Assembly: GCA_938007945.1 (NCBI GenBank)
Contig: CALLME010000076.1
Coordinates: forward strand, 1 to 9,174
Direction of reading: 5' to 3'
From: an uncultured Caulobacterales bacterium
GTDB taxonomy: Bacteria; Pseudomonadota; Alphaproteobacteria; Caulobacterales; Maricaulaceae
DNA: 9,174 nt
Position numbers and translations under genes: made by a program. Under the pieces are notes generated by a model. The model was not told the origin of the DNA. It made no database searches and saw nothing but the letters and a program-made list of their open reading frames with translations. Each line of letters opens with the position of its first letter. The stretch's first letter is position 1. Shown in pieces: positions 5,644-9,174 of this stretch.

Positions 5644-7293
5644 ATGCACGACCTGCGCGTACGATTTGGTTTTATTCTGGCATTGGCATTACTGCCATTG
5701 TTGGTTTTCGCCATGATCCAATCTTATTTCGACTTCACGACAGATGCCCGAAGCAAAGAGACAATGCTGAGGTCAACCGCAACGCAAACAGCCTTCGATG
5801 TCGTTGATACACTCGATAGTGCGCGGGAAATATTGCGGATTACTGGCAATATAGTTGAAGTGGGGGAAGGGTGTGATGCACAGCTCACGAATATTATAAG
5901 TGCAGTGCCAAGCTTAGATTACCTCGGAATTACGGACCCATCGGGGAAATATCTTTGCCGCGCTAATAATACAGGCAATGGCGCCAATACTTATGAGTTC
6001 GAAACTCTCCCTAAGCGCGAGCAACCGTTTTACACGGAAACAAGAACCGTTTTAGGTGACAGCGAGCGATATGAAACTTCTGTTATTGTGTCATACGGAA
6101 TCTTTAATAGTGACGGGCTAGAGCGCGTTGTGTTGGCTGGATTTAAGCTCAGACTGTTACAAGCCATGATGGATAAATCCTACCTCAGCGAAGACATGAA
6201 TATCGCTTTGATTAATCGTAAAGGCGAACCGCTGACAGGCGGAAAGAACCAAACACCAGAAACACGGCTAAAATGGATTTCCGAGATCAAGCGCACCGGA
6301 AAATATGAAGGGACAATAATAGGCCCGAAGAATGAGGAGCGGGATATTTTTGTTATAGAGAGCGGGGCAGAGGGAATTTACGCGGCCATCAGTTCGCCAA
6401 AAAGCTCGATTTGGTCTTGGTCAATACTTAACCCATTTTCTTCATTGTTCGTGCCTCTTCTTGCTTGGCTTTTCGGATTTGGGGCTATTTGGGTATCGAC
6501 TGAAAAACTTATACTGACACATTTAAGAAAAATGCGGCGCGCCACAATTGATTTTGCCGATGGCAATACGGACAGACGTATCGGAGAGCTGAATAATCCG
6601 CCTCAGTCAATCCATGATTTGCGGACAACCTTTGACCTGATGGCGGACAAAATTACCGATCGTGAAATGGCGATTATCGATTCTTTGGATGAAAAAGAGA
6701 CTTTGCTTAGGGAAATCCATCACAGAGTGAAAAACAATCTTCAAATCATCATTTCATTATTAAATATGCAGGAGCGGAAGCTTTTGGACCCATCTGCAAA
6801 AGCAGCGGTTACAGAAACGCGTAGCCGGATAAATGCTATCTCGCTTGTCCATCGCGGCTTGTATGAAAGCCGTGACCTGCGTTACGTGAATATGCAGACC
6901 TTTCTTGATCGCCTAATACGAGAGCTGTCGGTCGCGCTTGGAACGAAGCAGCAAAATGTAAAGATTGCAACCCTCGCCAGCTGTAAGCCGATGGATGCAG
7001 ATACAGCAACGACTATAGCCCTTTTTACTGTGGAAGCTCTCACAAATGCGGTAAAGCATGGTGTAAGTGACGGTGGCGCTATTAAGGTTGAAGTTACGCA
7101 AGACAAACAAGTCATCACCGCAACAGTCAGTGATAACGGCAAAGGCTTTATTGAGAACAAAAAGTCAAGCGCAGGCACTGGCATGAAGCTTTTCAAAGGG
7201 TTTGCGAGGCAAGTTAATGGTGCCTTAGCATTCACTCATGATGTCAAAGGATACAGTGTTAGCTTAACGTTTTCTTTGCGCGTGGAAAATTAA
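5644..7293 (+). CDS. Membrane-bound HisKA_2 sensor histidine kinase (PhyK-like)
   Basis: The 549-aa kinase has a first membrane helix at about 8-28, an extracytoplasmic sensor region at about 30-255 (cache-like by size and place; two cysteines at 77 and 105 could pair), and a second membrane helix at about 264-285. A HAMP-like linker follows at about 287-343. The kinase core is of the HisKA_2 type: [20 protein letters not shown] with phospho-acceptor probably H360, an N box at [10 protein letters not shown] (N468), DNGKGF at 497-502 and a G box [12 protein letters not shown] at 510-521. Its position directly after nepR-ecfG, 57 nt downstream, matches that of PhyK-type kinases that phosphorylate PhyR, so PhyR is the likely partner; the stimulus is unknown. 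The ATG is preceded by GGGGAAG at about 9 nt. No separate GGAAC promoter lies before it, so it probably reads through from the ecfG operon. Confidence 0.9.
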   Translation: MHDLRVRFGFILALALLPLLVFAMIQSYFDFTTDARSKETMLRSTATQTAFDVVDTLDSAREILRITGNIVEVGEGCDAQLTNIISAVPSLDYLGITDPSGKYLCRANNTGNGANTYEFETLPKREQPFYTETRTVLGDSERYETSVIVSYGIFNSDGLERVVLAGFKLRLLQAMMDKSYLSEDMNIALINRKGEPLTGGKNQTPETRLKWISEIKRTGKYEGTIIGPKNEERDIFVIESGAEGIYAAISSPKSSIWSWSILNPFSSLFVPLLAWLFGFGAIWVSTEKLILTHLRKMRRATIDFADGNTDRRIGELNNPPQSIHDLRTTFDLMADKITDREMAIIDSLDEKETLLREIHHRVKNNLQIIISLLNMQERKLLDPSAKAAVTETRSRINAISLVHRGLYESRDLRYVNMQTFLDRLIRELSVALGTKQQNVKIATLASCKPMDADTATTIALFTVEALTNAVKHGVSDGGAIKVEVTQDKQVITATVSDNGKGFIENKKSSAGTGMKLFKGFARQVNGALAFTHDVKGYSVSLTFSLRVEN

Positions 7294-7301
7294 ACTTTCT
7301 T

Positions 7302-7326
7302 GGAACAAAGTGGTTTTAAGGTCGTT
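7302..7326 (+). promoter_or_regulatory. EcfG promoter of the DUF883/holin-like pair
   Basis: GGAAC at 7302-7306, a 16-nt spacer and CGTT at 7323-7326 form a second exact consensus match. The site begins 8 nt after the kinase stop codon and would give the downstream gene a leader of about 45-50 nt. This makes the next two genes likely direct members of the general stress regulon. Confidence 0.85.
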
Positions 7327-7380
7327 ATAATGGTATGTCAGCGTCAATTTTGGCGCTCGAGAATTTTAGAGGAGACCAAA

Positions 7381-7677
7381 ATGGCGACCACAAAGAAAAA
7401 CGTTGTGAAAATCACACCAGACGTAAATGCACAGATCGAAACACTTCGTGCGGACATCGCTTTACTATCTGAAACACTTAAAACACAGGCGAAAACGACG
7501 GCTCAGATTAAGAAGGCCCAAGTCATCGATTCTGTTAGTGAAAAAACAGCTGAGACGAAAGCGAAATATGACGAATTGTCTAGCGTTGCCGAGAAGTCAA
7601 TTCGTGAAAATCCTCTCACATCTGTTGCAATCGCTGTTGGTGCGGGCATGTTTCTTGGCTTGCTTACGCGCCGTTAG
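7381..7677 (+). CDS. DUF883 (ElaB/YqjD-like) membrane-anchored stress protein
   Basis: The 98-aa protein has the layout of the DUF883 family: a charged, coiled-coil-prone N-terminal part (about 12-76, rich in Lys, Glu, Gln, Ala) and a C-terminal membrane anchor starting with the signature RENPLTSVAIAVGAGMFLG and ending LLTRR. In E. coli, YqjD and relatives are stationary-phase proteins that tether ribosomes to the inner membrane; whether this protein binds ribosomes is unknown. The ATG at 7381 follows an AGGAG site at 8-nt spacing. The frame runs open upstream to 7300 from a TTG, but that stretch holds the promoter and is not coding. It heads a two-gene unit with the next gene, mirroring yqjD-yqjE. 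Confidence 0.85.
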   Translation: MATTKKNVVKITPDVNAQIETLRADIALLSETLKTQAKTTAQIKKAQVIDSVSEKTAETKAKYDELSSVAEKSIRENPLTSVAIAVGAGMFLGLLTRR

Positions 7678-7685
7678 GATAGTTA

Positions 7686-8117
7686 ATGCTTAAGTTTTTG
7701 ATTGCTGCGGCACCTTACCTTCTAAGGGCGCCCGAAAAAACATCGCAAAAACAAATTGCACGGAGCTTTACGGCTCTCGTGCTTTTTGCGCTAAGCGGAA
7801 TGTTTTTGTCTGGGGCCGCGTTTGTTTATTTGTCAGAAATATATGGCGCAGCTGTCGGCTTTTTAGCTGTCAGCATTCTGTATTTTACAGTTGGTCTCGT
7901 GCTTTATCTTAAAGCAAAGAGGGGCGCGCAGTCGAAAACTGTCATTGAATCAGAATATGAAACGACGGATCCAATTGCATCCCTTGTTCCTGCAAATGTT
8001 ATGAGTGATCCTGCGGTATCAAAGGTCGTCACCTATATTTCAAGAAATCCTGTGGCTGCAAGTGTTGCCGCAGCTAGCATCGGGATGCTTTTATCGCGAG
8101 AACTTTTCAAAGACTGA
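7686..8117 (+). CDS. Holin-superfamily-III/YqjE-like inner-membrane protein
   Basis: The 143-aa protein has two long hydrophobic helices at about 27-50 and 53-76 with a tight turn, the pattern of the Phage_holin_3_6/YqjE (DUF1469-like) membrane proteins that sit beside DUF883 genes. A polar acidic linker (about 85-100) follows. The C-terminus ends in a third hydrophobic segment with SRNPVAASVAAASIGMLLS, which resembles the DUF883 anchor signature of its upstream partner. Despite the family name, a role in lysis is not implied. The ATG is 8 nt after the preceding stop, and the AGGA ribosome-binding site overlaps that stop codon, so the two genes are co-transcribed from the EcfG promoter at 7302. 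Confidence 0.72.
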   Translation: MLKFLIAAAPYLLRAPEKTSQKQIARSFTALVLFALSGMFLSGAAFVYLSEIYGAAVGFLAVSILYFTVGLVLYLKAKRGAQSKTVIESEYETTDPIASLVPANVMSDPAVSKVVTYISRNPVAASVAAASIGMLLSRELFKD

Positions 8118-8162
8118 AACCATTAATGCTAAAGTACGCAATTACCTGAAGTGAAAATAGCT

Positions 8163-8187
8163 GGAACCTAGTACCAGCTTTAGCGTA
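8163..8187 (+). promoter_or_regulatory. EcfG promoter placed for a leaderless mRNA
   Basis: GGAAC at 8163-8167, a 16-nt spacer and CGTA at 8184-8187 match the consensus except for the last base. The expected transcription start falls at about 8193-8196, at or just before the ATG at 8196. The 33-nt distance from GGAAC to the ATG is the same as at the response regulator gene (728 to 761). Confidence 0.65.
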
Positions 8188-8195
8188 GTAATGGC

Positions 8196-8582
8196 ATGAT
8201 ACACAAAACTTTATCGCCCTCGACAGTTCTTTCTCTTACTTTTTTAGTTTCAACTGCAAACGCTTCAGACCTTGAGACCAAGGTGCAAACCCCAGTAACG
8301 GGAAAAGTAATAGTTAAAATTGACTCAAACTCAATTTCATCGACTGCGAATTCAACTGCTAAACCCGCCGAGCCAATTGTTGTTGACCGCAAAAGCTTCA
8401 ACAGCTCTCAAGTACGAAAAATTGAGTATGGCGTATTTCCTGATATGAAACTCAATCTCGGTGTACTGGATAGAAAATTATCTGAAGCACGCTATGAAAC
8501 TGTGAGCGCAACCCGACCACGTGCAAACTTGAATAGACCAGCAAAATCAAAATTAGGTTTGGGAATTTCACGTAAGTTTTAA
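8196..8582 (+). CDS. Small secreted/periplasmic protein of unknown family
   Basis: The 128-aa protein begins with a typical Sec signal peptide: MIHK, a hydrophobic core at about 10-19 (TVLSLTFLVS), and an A-N-A cleavage motif, giving a mature start at about S24. The mature part of about 105 residues is basic, with a Ser/Thr/Ala-rich stretch at 42-58 and a Lys/Arg-rich end. It ends G-L-G-I-S-R-K-F; the final Phe recalls outer-membrane barrel strands, but the protein is too short for a full barrel. There are no cysteines. I recognise no family. The signal peptide supports the start at 8196, yet no Shine-Dalgarno precedes it, which fits leaderless translation from the EcfG promoter at 8163. A second out-of-frame ATG lies 5 nt upstream. 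Confidence 0.7.
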   Translation: MIHKTLSPSTVLSLTFLVSTANASDLETKVQTPVTGKVIVKIDSNSISSTANSTAKPAEPIVVDRKSFNSSQVRKIEYGVFPDMKLNLGVLDRKLSEARYETVSATRPRANLNRPAKSKLGLGISRKF

Positions 8583-8612
8583 AGCGGTCTGAAAAATAGA
8601 ACAGATATACCC

Positions 8613-8640
8613 AAAGGGTTGTGAGCAATCGCAACCCTTT
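8613..8640 (+). terminator. Hairpin terminator after the secreted protein gene
   Basis: AAAGGGTTG (8613-8621) and CAACCCTTT (8632-8640) are perfect 9-nt arms around a 10-nt loop, 30 nt after the stop codon. The downstream run is CGCATTTCT and not a clean T tract, so it may be a weak intrinsic terminator. The symmetric A and T ends of the stem could also serve transcripts coming from the right. Confidence 0.6.
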
Positions 8641-8818
8641 CGCATTTCTACGACACTGTAATTCAAATCTTCTATGAGTCTAAAATAGCTAGAGAATAAA
8701 CAACAACTATGCTAGCGGGAGATTTCGCGGGCAGAATTCCTGCTCAAGGTTATTTATTGGCTAGCTTGGAGAGACTGCAATACTAGATGCGTTTCGCTAG
8801 ACATGAGGAGGTCAGATA

Positions 8819-9174
8819 ATGAGCGCCACAACCACAGATAAAATTCCACATTGTCCCGTCTGCCATAGCCATCAAACACGCTACGTGACCTTACGGGCCA
8901 GAACGTCCGTGTTTGAATGCGAAACATGCAGCGTAAATTACGCTAACATCGAAGCGACTGACGTCATCGATACTGATCCCGACTTCTATCATGGCATCAA
9001 TGAAAATTATGAAAATCAACTGAGAAAAGCCAAAGAAATCCTTCCAGCTCGGATTGCGGAGTATGAAAAGATTACGGGCGCGCCCATAAAATCCGTTATT
9101 GAAGTCGGCTGCGCGACGGGCGCATATGCAGAGGCATTCTTAGAGCTGGGTATCGAATATACAGGCGTAGAGAT
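8819..9174 (+). CDS. Zinc-ribbon class I SAM-dependent methyltransferase (5' part)
   Basis: The first 118 residues are present; the gene runs off the window. Residues 10-40 form a zinc-ribbon-like head with CPVC (Cys12/15) and CETC (Cys34/37). After a linker with an FYHGINENYENQL segment, a Rossmann methyltransferase domain begins with SAM-binding motif I, VIEVGCATGAYAEAF (E95-G101), and then GIEYTGVE, ending at motif II. This two-part layout is common in methyltransferases of polysaccharide or secondary-metabolite gene clusters (Methyltransf_23-like); the substrate cannot be told. The ATG has a strong GAGGAGGT ribosome-binding site at 7 nt. No GGAAC promoter was seen in the 178 nt upstream, so it probably starts a new, non-GSR unit. 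Confidence 0.85.
   Translation, partial: MSATTTDKIPHCPVCHSHQTRYVTLRARTSVFECETCSVNYANIEATDVIDTDPDFYHGINENYENQLRKAKEILPARIAEYEKITGAPIKSVIEVGCATGAYAEAFLELGIEYTGVE

Noticed and set aside
6882..7235. Minus-strand open frame of 117 codons opposite the HisKA_2 kinase
   Set aside because: It is antisense to the conserved ATPase domain, and its composition looks like a codon-bias shadow.
7300..7380. Upstream extension of the DUF883 frame from a TTG at 7300
   Set aside because: The stretch contains the exact-consensus EcfG promoter, and a strong AGGAG site precedes the ATG at 7381, where the DUF883-like protein begins.
8712..8766. GCTAGC repeated on either side of a GC-rich stretch with a GCAG/CTGC inverted repeat
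   Set aside because: The arms are only 4-6 nt, with no further structure or link to a gene; treated as chance.
1..9174. CRISPR arrays, tRNA or rRNA genes, phage or defence modules
   Set aside because: No spaced direct repeats, cloverleaf-like segments or recognisable defence domains were seen; the window is dominated by a GSR regulator locus.

Overview
The window looks like a chromosomal stretch of an AT-leaning alphaproteobacterium. The lineage call rests on the complete set of the alphaproteobacterial general stress response (GSR): PhyR, the anti-sigma factor NepR and the sigma factor EcfG, with HWE/HisKA_2-type sensor kinases and promoters of the form GGAAC-N16-cGTT. I cannot name the genus; the low GC content would fit a marine Hyphomonadaceae/Maricaulales-type organism, but that is a guess.

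Layout. 1-139: the 3' end of an IS3-family element, abutting and probably truncating a 35-aa membrane peptide gene. 287-463 (-): a 58-aa PLDc_N-type membrane protein. 674/761-1201 (+): a single-domain response regulator, followed by what looks like a vestige of an HWE-kinase N box. 1281-2366 (-): a soluble GAF-HWE histidine kinase. 2640-3359 (+): a Crp/Fnr-type regulator. 3389-4588 (-): phyR and an unrecognised helical protein gene 3 nt downstream. 4740-7293 (+): nepR, ecfG and a membrane HisKA_2 kinase that is probably the PhyK-type sensor. 7381-8117 (+): a DUF883 (YqjD/ElaB-like) protein and a holin-superfamily/YqjE-like membrane protein. 8196-8582 (+): a small secreted protein, then a hairpin. 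8819-end (+): a zinc-ribbon SAM methyltransferase, cut by the window edge.

How they work together. By the established GSR model, the sensor kinase phosphorylates the PhyR receiver, PhyR's sigma-like domain then captures NepR, and EcfG is freed to read GGAAC-type promoters. Such sites lie before nepR-ecfG, before the DUF883/holin pair, before the secreted protein gene and before (or in the 5' part of) the single-domain regulator gene. Weaker ones face phyR and the PLDc_N gene. The window is therefore both the regulator cluster and part of its own regulon. The GAF-HWE kinase and the single-domain regulator are plausible extra inputs.

The points most worth a second look are two candidate leaderless EcfG-driven genes with identical 33-nt GGAAC-to-ATG spacing, the interlocked divergent promoters between phyR and nepR, the kinase vestige after the response regulator, and the unknown gene coupled to phyR.
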